Shown: in pieces, positions 17,056-25,436 of the stretch
Numbering within the stretch: the first letter of the stretch is position 1
Layout of the letters: every line of letters starts with the position of its first letter
NCBI GenBank assembly: GCA_036374795.1
Contig: DASUTC010000347.1
Location: 62,001 to 126,000 of the forward strand
Source: Herpetosiphonaceae bacterium
GTDB lineage: Bacteria > Chloroflexota > Chloroflexia > Chloroflexales > Kallotenuaceae
Direction: 5' to 3'
DNA length: 64,000 nucleotides
Translations under genes and position numbers: made by a program
Notes under the pieces: generated by a model
Database searches by the model: none
What the model was told of the DNA's origin: nothing
Seen by the model: the letters and a program-made list of their open reading frames with translations, nothing else

Positions 17056-18084
17056 ATGTGCCCGTCTCGTATGCACGATTTCCGCGCTTTACGCTTTGAA
17101 GAAACACCCGTGATCGGCGCATCGCTGGATGATCTCGATCTTGATGAGGTCGAGAGTCATATTGATCATGCGGTTCGTGTCACGCGATACACTGGGGATG
17201 CGCATGATCCCATTGAGTTTCTGCTGGAACACCGTTCGGTCGTGCTGGTGGATACCCGCCCCATCCCAACCGTGGCGGGGCTCCTGATGTTTGGGCGGCG
17301 CGCGCAACGCTTTCTGCCGCACGCGACGATTTCACTCGCCCATTACCGGGGGAACCGCATCAATTCAGGAGATGTCCAACATCTCCGCGAGTATAGCGGG
17401 AACCTCCCCAAGCAGATCGATAACGTCGTCGAGTACATGATCGACCATATGCGCCATCGGATTATGCGCGCAGAAACAAGCGCCCAACAGATCGAAAAGA
17501 CGCAGTATCCGGTGTTGGCGCTGCGCGAGCTGACGGTGAATGCCATTGCGCACCGTGACTACAGTATTTCCGAGTCCTCGATTCGCGTCACGATGCTGCG
17601 CAACAGCATTGAATGGAGTAGTCCCGGTCTGTTGCCCCCCACCGTGACGATCGAGACGATCCTCGACCACCAGTTCGCCCGGAATAGCAGCTTGTTGCGG
17701 TTGCTGTTTCAGCGGAACTACGTTGAGAAAATGGGCCAAGGACTCAATACGGTCTTCGAGGAATGCTCCGAGCAAGGGCTGCCGGCGCCAGCCATGCGCG
17801 AAACGACGAATAGCTTTATCATCTCGCTTGAGGGGCACGATTTTACGCCTACGCTCACAGCGACCCAGCAACAAATCGTATCCCTCTTACGGGAACGGGA
17901 GCCGCTGAAAGCGGCCCAAATCACCGAGGAACTGGCGAGGCTTGATGCAGCGAACGCAAAGAGCATGCGCACCGTCCAGAGCGATCTGCAACTCCTCGTC
18001 GAGGAGGGGGTCGTCGTTCAGCAGGGGCGGGCGCGCGCAACCACCTATACGCTGCAACCTGAGTTTCGGCACAGTGCGTCGTAG
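17056..18084 (+). CDS. ATP-binding (AAA_4 / HATPase_c_4-type) transcriptional regulator
   Basis: The 342-residue protein carries the core of the RecG-like/Schlafen-AlbA regulator family: PTVAGLLMFG (about 75-84), the ATP-binding block ALRELTVNAIAHRDYS (about 155-170, Asn as in GHKL ATPases), SPGLLPP and the GQGLNTVFEEC segment, then a winged-helix tail (about 280-342). The usual N-terminal AlbA domain is missing; only about 30 residues precede the core. A stop codon at 17044 in the same frame shows the gene does not extend upstream. Start choice between 17056 and 17071 is uncertain, since no ribosome-binding site is close. It is divergent from parM and may regulate it. Confidence 0.75.
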   Translation: MCPSRMHDFRALRFEETPVIGASLDDLDLDEVESHIDHAVRVTRYTGDAHDPIEFLLEHRSVVLVDTRPIPTVAGLLMFGRRAQRFLPHATISLAHYRGNRINSGDVQHLREYSGNLPKQIDNVVEYMIDHMRHRIMRAETSAQQIEKTQYPVLALRELTVNAIAHRDYSISESSIRVTMLRNSIEWSSPGLLPPTVTIETILDHQFARNSSLLRLLFQRNYVEKMGQGLNTVFEECSEQGLPAPAMRETTNSFIISLEGHDFTPTLTATQQQIVSLLREREPLKAAQITEELARLDAANAKSMRTVQSDLQLLVEEGVVVQQGRARATTYTLQPEFRHSAS

Positions 18085-18118
18085 ATCACGCATCGGTCTC
18101 ATGAGTGCTCTCACGATC

Positions 18119-18151
18119 AGACCCTCAAGCGCATGGCGCGCTTGAGGGTCT
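18119..18151 (+). terminator. Strong stem-loop after the HATPase regulator gene
   Basis: A perfect 14-base stem (AGACCCTCAAGCGC with its complement) and a five-base loop lie 35 bases past the stop at 18084. There is no T tract, so termination may be Rho-assisted, or the hairpin may mark the boundary of the replication region. Confidence 0.6.
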
Positions 18152-18167
18152 CACGTATTGGAAATCA

Positions 18168-18434
18168 TTGCGCGATTCTCTGTTTGGGGGCCGAATTTTG
18201 GTATTACGCAACGCCATAGCACAATCGCGCAGCGCGATTCTGTCGTTTTGCGTGACTTCCTTGAGCGGCTAGGGAGGTGGTTGGCCCTGAGGACTCGATA
18301 CACCAGAATCGAGCGACGAAATTGGCGGTTTTTCGCGCGATTCTCGAATTTCGGTGCGTGATTCAGAAATTTCCTGCGAGATTCGCCGTTTCGCTGCGCA
18401 ATACGCAGAATCTCGCATGATTCTCGCGTAATAC
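18168..18434. repeat. Iteron-like array, candidate replication origin
   Basis: The nine-base word GCGCGATTC and close variants recur. Five lie in phase at 18335, 18356, 18376, 18396 and 18415 (steps of 21, 20, 20 and 19 bases, about two helical turns), with further copies at 18170, 18232 and 18250 and inverted copies near 18305 and 18405. An AT-rich patch follows at 18450-18470. The array is about 600 bases upstream of the initiator-like gene at 19007. This is the classical layout of an iteron plasmid origin. Confidence 0.6.
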
Positions 18435-19006
18435 CCTATTGATCGACCTTCGTAAATTATTTATGCTGAAAGGGAGATACGGGCAGAAGCTTAAGGTCGT
18501 CATCCTAGATGCTCTCTGATGCACTGACGCATTAAGTTGAGCTTCTACGCCACGGGAACGCAGGATGAAGCTGATGACCTAATACGTGAGATTGATCCCA
18601 TCTGAATAGAGATTAAACGAAATGCCGCCAGCCTGGATCGAGGCTGACGACATCCGACACACGTGTGTACGGGTACGCTCACCCTCAGTATAGCAAGTGT
18701 GCGGATGGCATGTCAATACGTTCGCAGCCCAGGCAACGGGGTAGGAGGTTGTTGTGCGCAAAAAGCACCGTGCATCCTGGCAGATGCAGCGGCCGTTGGG
18801 TTGTACCTGGAAAACAGTCCGGAATCTGCATCCGCGCACCCTGATGTTCGCTCACCCCATCCGACAGGACGACAAGCACCCGGGGGTCCACCCGTCTCCA
18901 GCGCCAGGCGCTAGGCGGCGAGCCTGCTTCTGGAGCGGCACGCTTGCTCTTCAATTCATCCCGGCCCACCCCCTTCGATCGCCCATCACCGTGTGGGGAG
19001 GGAACC
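18435..19006. other. Non-coding leader between iterons and initiator gene
   Basis: No convincing gene. The stretch contains an AT-rich patch (18450-18470) that could be the unwinding site, a short palindrome ACACGTGT near 18660 and, just before the next start, GGGGAGGGAA as ribosome-binding site. I see no perfect DnaA box. Confidence 0.4.
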
Positions 19007-20251
19007 ATGTCGACCGCTAGAATCTTCTTGCCGGACATCCGCTACGATCCCCACGAAACCTTTGAGGCGTTTTGTGCACGCCGGCAGCACGCCTTGTCCG
19101 AGGGTCGCCTGGCCGTGCGCGAGCGCCGCATCTCCGGCGATCTCTACCTGTTCTATGAGCATCTCGTGGAGCGTGTTGGTGCCAACCAGTACACCTGGAT
19201 CGGCGAGGACACCCTGGCCGAGACCTTCCGCGTGGATGCCTCGACGATCAAACGCTGGATCGCCAAGCTGGTCCGGGCGAACCTGATCCGGCGGCAGCGC
19301 CAGTTCGCCACCAGTTCACGGACGTATATCACCGCCTACGACCGCAGCAGTGTGGTGATCGACGCCGACCCTGCCGCGTCCGCGCCCACCACCGCCGTGA
19401 TCGAGCTGCGGGAGACCCAGGACGCGATCCGCGCCACCCAGGTCGCTGAGGCCGCACCAATTGACAGCCAGTCGGATCAGGGCACGGCCCCCGCGGCCGT
19501 TTCTCTTTGGCGCAGATCTGCCCCCACGTTCGGCGCAGATCTGCCCCGTGATCCCATTAAGCGTTCACACTTAAACCCTGGTGGTGGTCGGGGATCTCCG
19601 CAGAATCAGGGTCGGGGTACGCCGGAGATCCGCCTGCTGCTGGAGCGGGAAGGCGTGACCACCTTCTACCTGGCCCCACAGCTCCACCAGACACCCGCCG
19701 AGGAGCTGCGCGCGGTCAGTCGCTACCTGGATCACCAGCCCAACGTCCGCGACCGGGCACGACTGTTTGCGGCGCTCGCGGTGCGCGGCTTCGGGGCGAT
19801 GCTGCTCGCAGGCCAGAACGAGCGACGGCCCCAAGGATCAGATCGGAAACGACGACCAGCACCCACGGGAACGGGCGCACGTGATCCGCTGACGTATATT
19901 TCCGGCGCCCTTGCACCCCTGATCATGGGTGGCCAGCGCCCATTCATGGTGGATGCCACCGCACCTGAATCAAGCGAAGTCCCGCAGGCCGAGGCATCGA
20001 ATCCGGACGTGCAGCACACCTGGCGGCAGGTCCTCGGACGCTTACGGCAGGACCTTCCTGCGAGTGAGATCGCCACCTGGTTCACGGATGCAACACTGCT
20101 GGCCCTGGACGGCGCGCAGGCGATCGTGGGCGTGCCGAATATCTTTGCGCGGGAGCAGCTGACGCGCTGCTATCAGGAGCCGATTGCGCAGGCGCTTGCG
20201 ACCGTCAGGGGGTACCCGGTGCAGGTGCAGATTGAGATCGGCGGTCTGTAG
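19007..20251 (+). CDS. Probable plasmid replication initiator with DnaA domain-I-like tail
   Basis: The start at 19007 is preceded by GGGGAGGG. The 414-residue protein begins with a winged-helix-like region (about residues 40-110, with DTLAETFRVDASTIKRWIAKLVRANLI-like spacing; key motif DASTIKRWIAKL). A variable Pro/Gly/Arg-rich middle follows. The last 85 residues (WRQVLGRLRQDLP, then IATWF, AIVGVPNIFAREQL) match the pattern of DnaA domain I (W..VL..L......F..W......L.V.VPN.F...WL). DnaA domain I recruits DnaB helicase and partners, so the fusion suggests an initiator that loads helicase itself. The iteron array upstream fits this. A second such protein is at 30980. Confidence 0.7.
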   Translation: MSTARIFLPDIRYDPHETFEAFCARRQHALSEGRLAVRERRISGDLYLFYEHLVERVGANQYTWIGEDTLAETFRVDASTIKRWIAKLVRANLIRRQRQFATSSRTYITAYDRSSVVIDADPAASAPTTAVIELRETQDAIRATQVAEAAPIDSQSDQGTAPAAVSLWRRSAPTFGADLPRDPIKRSHLNPGGGRGSPQNQGRGTPEIRLLLEREGVTTFYLAPQLHQTPAEELRAVSRYLDHQPNVRDRARLFAALAVRGFGAMLLAGQNERRPQGSDRKRRPAPTGTGARDPLTYISGALAPLIMGGQRPFMVDATAPESSEVPQAEASNPDVQHTWRQVLGRLRQDLPASEIATWFTDATLLALDGAQAIVGVPNIFAREQLTRCYQEPIAQALATVRGYPVQVQIEIGGL

Positions 20252-20369
20252 CGACGGCGGAGCCGACAGTGAACCTGAATCTCCTGGATCACCCCAGGGG
20301 GAGTCCCGACTCCCCGATGTGGTTGCTTCGCAGCGTGCGGCACGCGCAAACAAACGAGAGGAGAGGCTG

Positions 20370-20588
20370 ATGCCGTGGGAACGGACGACGGGGAGCCGCG
20401 TGAGCTACAACCTCGGTGCGTATCGCGGCGTGGTCGAACGAACCGACGACGACCAGGCGTGGACGGCGCGGGTCGAAGCGCCGAATCAGGTGTATCAGTC
20501 GGTGGTTGACTATCCGACGCTAACCGCAGCGCAGGCGTGGGTCGAGCAGCAGATCGAGGCGTTGCTGCGCGCCCCACCAGGACGCTAA
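20370..20588 (+). CDS. Small hypothetical protein
   Basis: GAGAGGAGAGG precedes the ATG at 20370 at good spacing. The 72-residue product is polar, with a beta-rich centre (YRGVVERTDDDQAWTARVE) and a C-terminal helix (AQAWVEQQIEALL). Its gene follows the initiator gene on the same strand after about 120 bases. Small proteins of this shape are common on mobile elements, but I cannot name a family. Longer in-frame starts back to 20184 overlap the initiator gene and lack a ribosome-binding site. Confidence 0.6.
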   Translation: MPWERTTGSRVSYNLGAYRGVVERTDDDQAWTARVEAPNQVYQSVVDYPTLTAAQAWVEQQIEALLRAPPGR

Positions 20589-20827
20589 CCCGACGGCTGC
20601 TAGGGTCGCGAACGCCGTTCTTCCAGCCTGTCTACCACCCGCGTCCACGGAGCAGCCATGCTGAGGACGGCATATCTTCACACGCACCCGATCACTTACT
20701 CGACCAGCACAGGCTGCCGATCACCCGCCGTCCCCGCGACAACCTGAATCTTCCAGAGGAGGTGCGTCGTCTCCAACTGCCCCAGACCCTCACGCAACCC
20801 ACGATGAGCGGTACAGCAAGCAAGGGA

Positions 20828-20902
20828 GCAAGCATTACAGCATACCATACTGCTTGCTTGCAAGCATTACAGCATACCATACTGCTTGCTTGCAAGCATT
20901 AT
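20828..20902. repeat. 32-bp direct repeats downstream of the ParA locus
   Basis: Two perfect 32-base units (20828-20859 and 20860-20891) and a partial third that enters the end of the small parB-like gene. Each contains GCAAGCATTACAG and ends TGCTTGCTT, so GCAAGC and GCTTGC half-sites alternate. Together with the array at 22143 they bracket the ParA locus like the two centromeres of type Ib systems. The rest of 20589-20827 shows no gene. Confidence 0.65.
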
Positions 20903-21333
20903 AGCAAACCTTTACGCTTAAGGTACGCCTGCGCGCCCTGACTACGACCAAACTTACGCGTCTCCGCTTGTTCTAACTCGCGTTGCTCCTGCTCGTAGAG
21001 ATTGAGGATCACCTGATCTGGATCTTCCTCCATCCGTGTGAGCATGGTATCGAGGGCCAGACGTAGCACTTCTGCCGCGCTCATCTTGACTCGCTTCTCC
21101 GCGTTCCAGCGAGCGAGCATGGTGTCGAGCTGGTCAAGTTGGGTACTTCGATAGGTCGCGGTTGCCTTCTTCCAATAGGGCCCCTGCTCCAGTACCGCAC
21201 GTTCCGCAGTCACTGCACCTTCCTCCGTTGCTTCGGGAGGGACTGGTGCAGATGTTGAGCGAGCCTCATTGGTTGATCGACCAATTTGACCGACCACATT
21301 CGCGACATCTGACATACTAGGACGTTTACGCAC
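20899..21333 (-). CDS. Small ribbon-helix-helix ParB-like partition protein
   Basis: The 144-residue product has a flexible N-terminal half and a C-terminal ribbon-helix-helix-like region (about 75-115: ATYRSTQLDQLDTMLARW, then AEVLRLALDTML), as in the centromere-binding proteins of type Ib partition loci. I prefer the GTG at 21333, preceded by AGGAG and overlapping the end of parA by eight bases; the next ATG, at 21315, would drop six residues. Coupling to parA supports a shared operon. It should bind the flanking GCAAGC repeats and repress its own operon; that is inference from the family. Confidence 0.7.
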   Translation of the reverse strand: MRKRPSMSDVANVVGQIGRSTNEARSTSAPVPPEATEEGAVTAERAVLEQGPYWKKATATYRSTQLDQLDTMLARWNAEKRVKMSAAEVLRLALDTMLTRMEEDPDQVILNLYEQEQRELEQAETRKFGRSQGAQAYLKRKGLL

Positions 21334-22087
21334 GAGCAAGGATCTCCTCTGCCAAGGCAGCGTAGGCCGCTGCGCCGGTATTCGTCGGATCGTATTGCGC
21401 AATGGGCTGCTGAGCAAGTGCCGCCTCGGAAAACCGGATGGAGCGGGGAATGATTGTGTCAAACAAGCGGAGATCCGGGCGATTGCGGAGCGCCGTGAGA
21501 ACATCGCGAGCATGGACGGTCCGAAGGTCGGCGAGTGTCGGCAGGACCCCTAACATCTGGGCCGCCTGCGTGTACTCCGCTTGCACCTCCGCCAAGGTCT
21601 CGACAAACAACCCAAGCCCACGCAGAGCCAGCGCATCGAGCAGCGTTGGAACAAGCACCCACTGCGCAGCCACCAGCGCATTGATCGTCAGCATGCCCAG
21701 CGACGGCGGGGCATCAATCAGGATGAGGTCATACCGATCCCGAAGGGGTGCCAGCACACGGGCGAGCTGGTGTTCACGCGATGCGCGGACGACCAGACCC
21801 AACTCCGTCCGGCTTAACAGGATGTCGCCCGGCACCAGATCGAGACGCTGCCCGATGGGGCGAATGATGGCGGCAATCTCTGTCGTCCCCCGCTCGGTAA
21901 TTCCGAGGACATGCGCCAGGTTCGCCTCGAACGCATCGAGGCCCAGCATGGACGTGAGACTCGCTTGGGGATCGAGATCGACGAGCAGCACCCGGCGGTG
22001 CTGTTGCGCCAGCGACCAGCCAGCGTTCAAGACGGACGTGGTTTTGCCAACGCCGCCTTTTTGATTAGCGAATGCGATGATAGGCAT
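21326..22087 (-). CDS. parA: ParA family partition ATPase
   Basis: The 253-residue protein has the deviant Walker A KGGVGKTT near residue 9, Walker A' in VLLVDLDPQAS and Walker B in YDLILIDAPPSLG, which together define ParA/MinD ATPases. It lacks an N-terminal HTH, as in type Ib systems. The ATG at 22087 places the P-loop at the usual distance; a longer frame to 22147 reads into the repeats. The small RHH gene overlaps its end. ParA on the nucleoid moves plasmid-bound partner complexes. The 48-base repeats lie just upstream of the start. Confidence 0.9.
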   Translation of the reverse strand: MPIIAFANQKGGVGKTTSVLNAGWSLAQQHRRVLLVDLDPQASLTSMLGLDAFEANLAHVLGITERGTTEIAAIIRPIGQRLDLVPGDILLSRTELGLVVRASREHQLARVLAPLRDRYDLILIDAPPSLGMLTINALVAAQWVLVPTLLDALALRGLGLFVETLAEVQAEYTQAAQMLGVLPTLADLRTVHARDVLTALRNRPDLRLFDTIIPRSIRFSEAALAQQPIAQYDPTNTGAAAYAALAEEILARA

Positions 22088-22142
22088 ACCAGCTAGTCTA
22101 TATGCAAGTCTGAATGAATGCAAGCATAGTGACACGTTTGCT

Positions 22143-22298
22143 AGCAAGCTTTATAGGAGTATGATAAGCACTAAAGCTTGCTAGTCTTAATGCAAGCTCT
22201 ACAGGAGTATGATAAGCACTAAAGCTTGCTAGCTTTAGTGCAAGCTCTACAGGAGTATGGCAAGCAATAAAGGTTGCGAGCCTTAATGCAAGCTCCAT
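22143..22298. repeat. 48-bp tandem repeats upstream of parA
   Basis: Three units of exactly 48 bases (22143, 22191, 22239) and a partial fourth at 22287. Each starts TGCAAGCT or AGCAAGCT, has AGGAGTATG in the middle, and ends with AGCTTGCTAG-like sequence, so GCAAGCT and AGCTTGC arms face each other. They lie between the parA start and the PHAX gene and probably serve as centromere and operator. Confidence 0.7.
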
Positions 22299-22338
22299 TG
22301 CTTATTCCCAGGCACCCTAAACGTACATGATTAAAGAA

Positions 22339-23043
22339 TTATCCTGCCGCCTCGGTACGCTGTGCTTCGCGCTTGGCCTGCTGCTGCTTCTTTGTGGTCA
22401 CGTTCAAAGCGTATACGGTGATTCCAGCATGGCGCGGCTCGTAGGCGGGGTAGCCCTCGATGATCAGCACGTCCTCGGCATCCTTCACCACCCCGGCGAC
22501 TTTGTTCCACTGCTTCTTTGCCACCAGCACGAGATAGTTGGTCTCCTTCGGCGGCGCGGGCAGTCCTTTCGGGAGTGCAGGCTGTTTGTCATTGAGCAGG
22601 CCGAAGATTACCACGTCGCCCCGCTCGACGACCTGCGAGGGACGGCCGATCACGGTCACTTTCACGGTTGCTGCCTTTCCGTACTGCTGCGAGAGGGATT
22701 GCAAGACGTCCGGCAGCTCCTCGGCCTGGAACGGCGGCGGGGCTGCCTGCTTACTCTGCTGCGGACCGCCAAAGACCTTGCCGCGCTGCTGCTTGGTCAT
22801 CCGGTTGCGGGCCAGGTGGAAGAAGACGCCGCCGGTCGTGCGCCGCCGGTTCTCCCGTTCCAGGAACAGCCCGCCTGCGGCTTCAATCGCCTGCGTCTCG
22901 CGCAGCAACTCCTGAGTGACGTCCGCGCCCAGGATTCGGATGATGCGCCAGATCTGGCCCACAGCCTGTGGTGCGGTCTCGCCCAGCACCTCGGCGATCT
23001 GCGCGACGAGCTGGCGGGTAGTTGGTTGTGGGTGTTCGCTCAT
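22339..23043 (-). CDS. PHAX RNA-binding-domain protein
   Basis: The N-terminal third of this 234-residue protein matches the pattern of the PHAX RNA-binding domain: an alpha-helical stretch with VAQIAEVLGE and IRILG, then AAGGLFLERENRRRTTGG with VFFHLARN. The Gly-Gly, the Arg triplet and the TxGGVF turn are the hallmark of that family, known from the eukaryotic snRNA export adaptor and also present in some bacteria. A Pro-rich linker (about residues 105-120) leads to a C-terminal beta-rich domain (about 130-225) that I do not recognise, followed by a Lys/Gln-rich end. The ATG at 23043 has no clear ribosome-binding site. Role on a plasmid is unknown; RNA binding is likely. Confidence 0.75.
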   Translation of the reverse strand: MSEHPQPTTRQLVAQIAEVLGETAPQAVGQIWRIIRILGADVTQELLRETQAIEAAGGLFLERENRRRTTGGVFFHLARNRMTKQQRGKVFGGPQQSKQAAPPPFQAEELPDVLQSLSQQYGKAATVKVTVIGRPSQVVERGDVVIFGLLNDKQPALPKGLPAPPKETNYLVLVAKKQWNKVAGVVKDAEDVLIIEGYPAYEPRHAGITVYALNVTTKKQQQAKREAQRTEAAG

Positions 23044-23247
23044 AGGGGTATTTTCGCAATGGAGCGGCACGCCGTCAAGCCGATATGCGGTACTCGGCTA
23101 GGGCGTGAACTACCGGTACGGTTGTAATTTGCCGCTACGTGCCGAAGTCATACTCGATCGGCTTGTAACGCTTTTGGCAGCAACCCTGTGTGGTGGCCTG
23201 ACCCTGAAAATCCAGAATATAAGGACGACATACATGTGCGACGGGAT

Positions 23248-24576
23248 TTACGCCTCTAACACAAGCTTCAATTGTCGAAGGTGTAGAGTCGGCGAGTAGG
23301 CTATTGCCAACGACGGGTTCGATACGAGTTGAAAACGGAACTTTTGCAGCAGCATCGCTAAAACCAGTCTCACTTCGAGGAGCGCAAACGTCATTCCGAT
23401 ACACATTCGCTCACCCGCTCCGAACGGAAAGTATGCGAGGGGTTGAGACGGCTCACCGCGCGAAAACCGTTCGGGATCAAACCGTGTAGGTTCGGTCCAG
23501 TAGGTTGGCAGGCGATGTGTTACGTATGGGCTCAACATAACGAGAATCTTCGTCTGAGCAACATTCAGCAAATAGTCTCCGATCCTGAAGGTCTCAGATG
23601 TCCTTTTCGCAATGTGCCACGCTGGTGGGTAGAGGCGCAGCGACTCCTTAATAACATGCTGCAGCAGCGGAATTCGGTCGAGGACATCGTGATCGGGCGG
23701 TTGCGTTCCCGCAACATCCTGGATCTGGTTCCGCAGCGCCTCTTGAATCGACGGATGGCGGGCCAATAGGAAGAGCGTCCATGTCAGGACCGTAGCAATT
23801 GTCTCGTGGCCGGCTAACAAGAGTCCGAGAAGCTGATCGCGAATAGCACGCGTGCTTAAGGACTGATTCTGATCATCAAGTACCTGTGTGAGTTGGGTCA
23901 GCATATCTATGCCGCTTGGCGTTGCCCGTTGCTGAAACTCGATCCGTTCATCGACAGCACGATGAATCGTTGGAATAGCTTGTTGTAGCCGGTGGTATGG
24001 AGTACCCGGCACCCTGAGTGGTAGGTTCTTGATCGCATGGACCCCGATTAGATTAGCGATGTAGCTGAAAATGCCATCAAGCCCTTGACTCAGCGCTAGC
24101 TGCCGATCACGCAGATCAATGTCGCCAAACAGAACGCGTCCGATAATGTATAGAGCAAGGTGATGTGTCGCTCGACTGATCTCTATTTGCTGGCCACTGT
24201 GCCAGTCCTGCATCATTTCGTGGGTTGCACGCTGCATCAACTCCGTATATTTCGCCACCTGCCGTCGGCTAAAGAAGGGTTGTAACAGTCGCCGCTGCTG
24301 ACCATGTGCTTCGCCGTCCACCGTGATCAGGCTTGTCCCGATCACTTGTTTTAATGGGCCATAGACTTGTCGGAATATTCTGGCTTGATCCACCAAAATG
24401 GTCCGAATGCTGGCAGTATCACCAGCAAACACCACGGGCGTCGATCCAAGGCGAAACTGGCATGGTGAGCCAAAGCGATGTTCGAGATCGACGAGGAACG
24501 AGATTGGATGACGTTGAAACGCAAGGAGGCTGCCAATGCCCGGTAATCCAGTCGGACCCGGTAACTGTGTGGTCAT
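23248..24576 (-). CDS. Cytochrome P450
   Basis: The 442-residue protein is of normal bacterial P450 length. It has the I-helix AGHET (255-259), ExxR in ESLRL (E311, R314), the PERF motif near 368 (FDPERF) and the heme-binding FPFGAGERMCIG (383-394) with Cys392 as heme ligand. No membrane anchor is seen. Its ATG overlaps the stop of the upstream prenyl-synthase-like gene by one base (TAATG), so it is the last gene of the diterpene operon and most likely oxidises the diterpene product, using electrons from a ferredoxin system not encoded here. The substrate is inferred from context only. Confidence 0.92.
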   Translation of the reverse strand: MTTQLPGPTGLPGIGSLLAFQRHPISFLVDLEHRFGSPCQFRLGSTPVVFAGDTASIRTILVDQARIFRQVYGPLKQVIGTSLITVDGEAHGQQRRLLQPFFSRRQVAKYTELMQRATHEMMQDWHSGQQIEISRATHHLALYIIGRVLFGDIDLRDRQLALSQGLDGIFSYIANLIGVHAIKNLPLRVPGTPYHRLQQAIPTIHRAVDERIEFQQRATPSGIDMLTQLTQVLDDQNQSLSTRAIRDQLLGLLLAGHETIATVLTWTLFLLARHPSIQEALRNQIQDVAGTQPPDHDVLDRIPLLQHVIKESLRLYPPAWHIAKRTSETFRIGDYLLNVAQTKILVMLSPYVTHRLPTYWTEPTRFDPERFSRGEPSQPLAYFPFGAGERMCIGMTFALLEVRLVLAMLLQKFRFQLVSNPSLAIAYSPTLHLRQLKLVLEA

Positions 24577-25436
24577 TATTCGTTTTCCTCATGGCTTGCT
24601 GGATACCAATGCTCGCCCAGGCGACGGCCTAAGCCTATTACGACATCCTGCATCCACGTATCCCGGTGCATAATCGCCGTTTCGGCACGTCCTTGTTTAT
24701 CTTTACGCCATGTCTTCCGCGTATAAGCGGCATCGTAGAGAATGCGTCGAAGAAGATGCGGTGGCAGATAATAGCCAGGTCGTTGAATCCAGTAACACTG
24801 CAGATCCCCTATCAGTAATGGTGGGACCAGTGCTGGAGTTATCGCAGGCTTGCCCGAAGCAATATACAGATTCGCTAACGGTACAGATTCGCCATAGAGT
24901 TCCTGGATGACAGCCTCTCGCGTTTGACGTTGACTCCGGAGAACCGCATCAAACATCCAGCGAAAGGGTGCGTCCTCGTCAAGCATGACCATCCACCACA
25001 GCGTATGGTGGGTGTCCTGTGTTGTACGGTCCCGAAGAAAATGATTTGTATCGACCAAGGAAGGAAGCTCAGCACCGCCCAATAACCGGACCCGCCAGCC
25101 GAGCTGGCGGTAGTCGGCCATTGCTGATTCGCCAGCAATCACGGAGTGGGCATATGTTGCCAACATCTCTTGGTGCGCGCGATTCTCTGCCCAATTGGTT
25201 GGGACAATCGCCGCTGTGAAGACATGTTGGATGCCATGCTGGAATAGCTGCTCAACTGCCTGAATTAATTGGCGGCGACTCCACTGAACATAGTCGTCGC
25301 TTTCGGGTCTTATTCCTGCTAGCGCCGCTGCCCGACGTGTGCCGCCTGGCATATAAATGACGGTACGCGGTGCGATTGCAGCTACCGTCGCCTGATCGGC
25401 GGCCAGAAAGGTTTTTAGGTCAGGTGGATCTGTCAT
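24576..25436 (-). CDS. Rv3378c-like diterpene synthase (prenyltransferase fold)
   Basis: The 286-residue protein resembles the family of Mycobacterium Rv3378c (tuberculosinol synthase) and the Herpetosiphon kolavelool synthase, which have a cis-prenyltransferase fold but remove or replace the diphosphate of a cyclised C20 precursor. Visible support is IYMPGGTRRAAALAG near residue 30, where undecaprenyl synthases have MDGNRRWA, and overall length. The gene overlaps the class II cyclase gene by four bases (ATGA) and is followed by the P450 with a one-base overlap. Expected reaction: conversion of a halimadienyl-, clerodienyl- or kolavenyl-type diphosphate to an alcohol or ether. The exact product cannot be read from sequence. 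Confidence 0.75.
   Translation of the reverse strand: MTDPPDLKTFLAADQATVAAIAPRTVIYMPGGTRRAAALAGIRPESDDYVQWSRRQLIQAVEQLFQHGIQHVFTAAIVPTNWAENRAHQEMLATYAHSVIAGESAMADYRQLGWRVRLLGGAELPSLVDTNHFLRDRTTQDTHHTLWWMVMLDEDAPFRWMFDAVLRSQRQTREAVIQELYGESVPLANLYIASGKPAITPALVPPLLIGDLQCYWIQRPGYYLPPHLLRRILYDAAYTRKTWRKDKQGRAETAIMHRDTWMQDVVIGLGRRLGEHWYPASHEENE

Noticed and set aside
22098-22298. Minus-strand frame encoding 16-residue repeats (ELALRLASFSAYHT-like)
   Set aside because: The 48-base period is a multiple of three, so the frame stays open through the centromere-like array by itself. No ribosome-binding site; better explained as parA operator/centromere.
20828-22298. Possible CRISPR arrays
   Set aside because: Units are directly abutting tandem repeats without variable spacers, and no cas genes are present.
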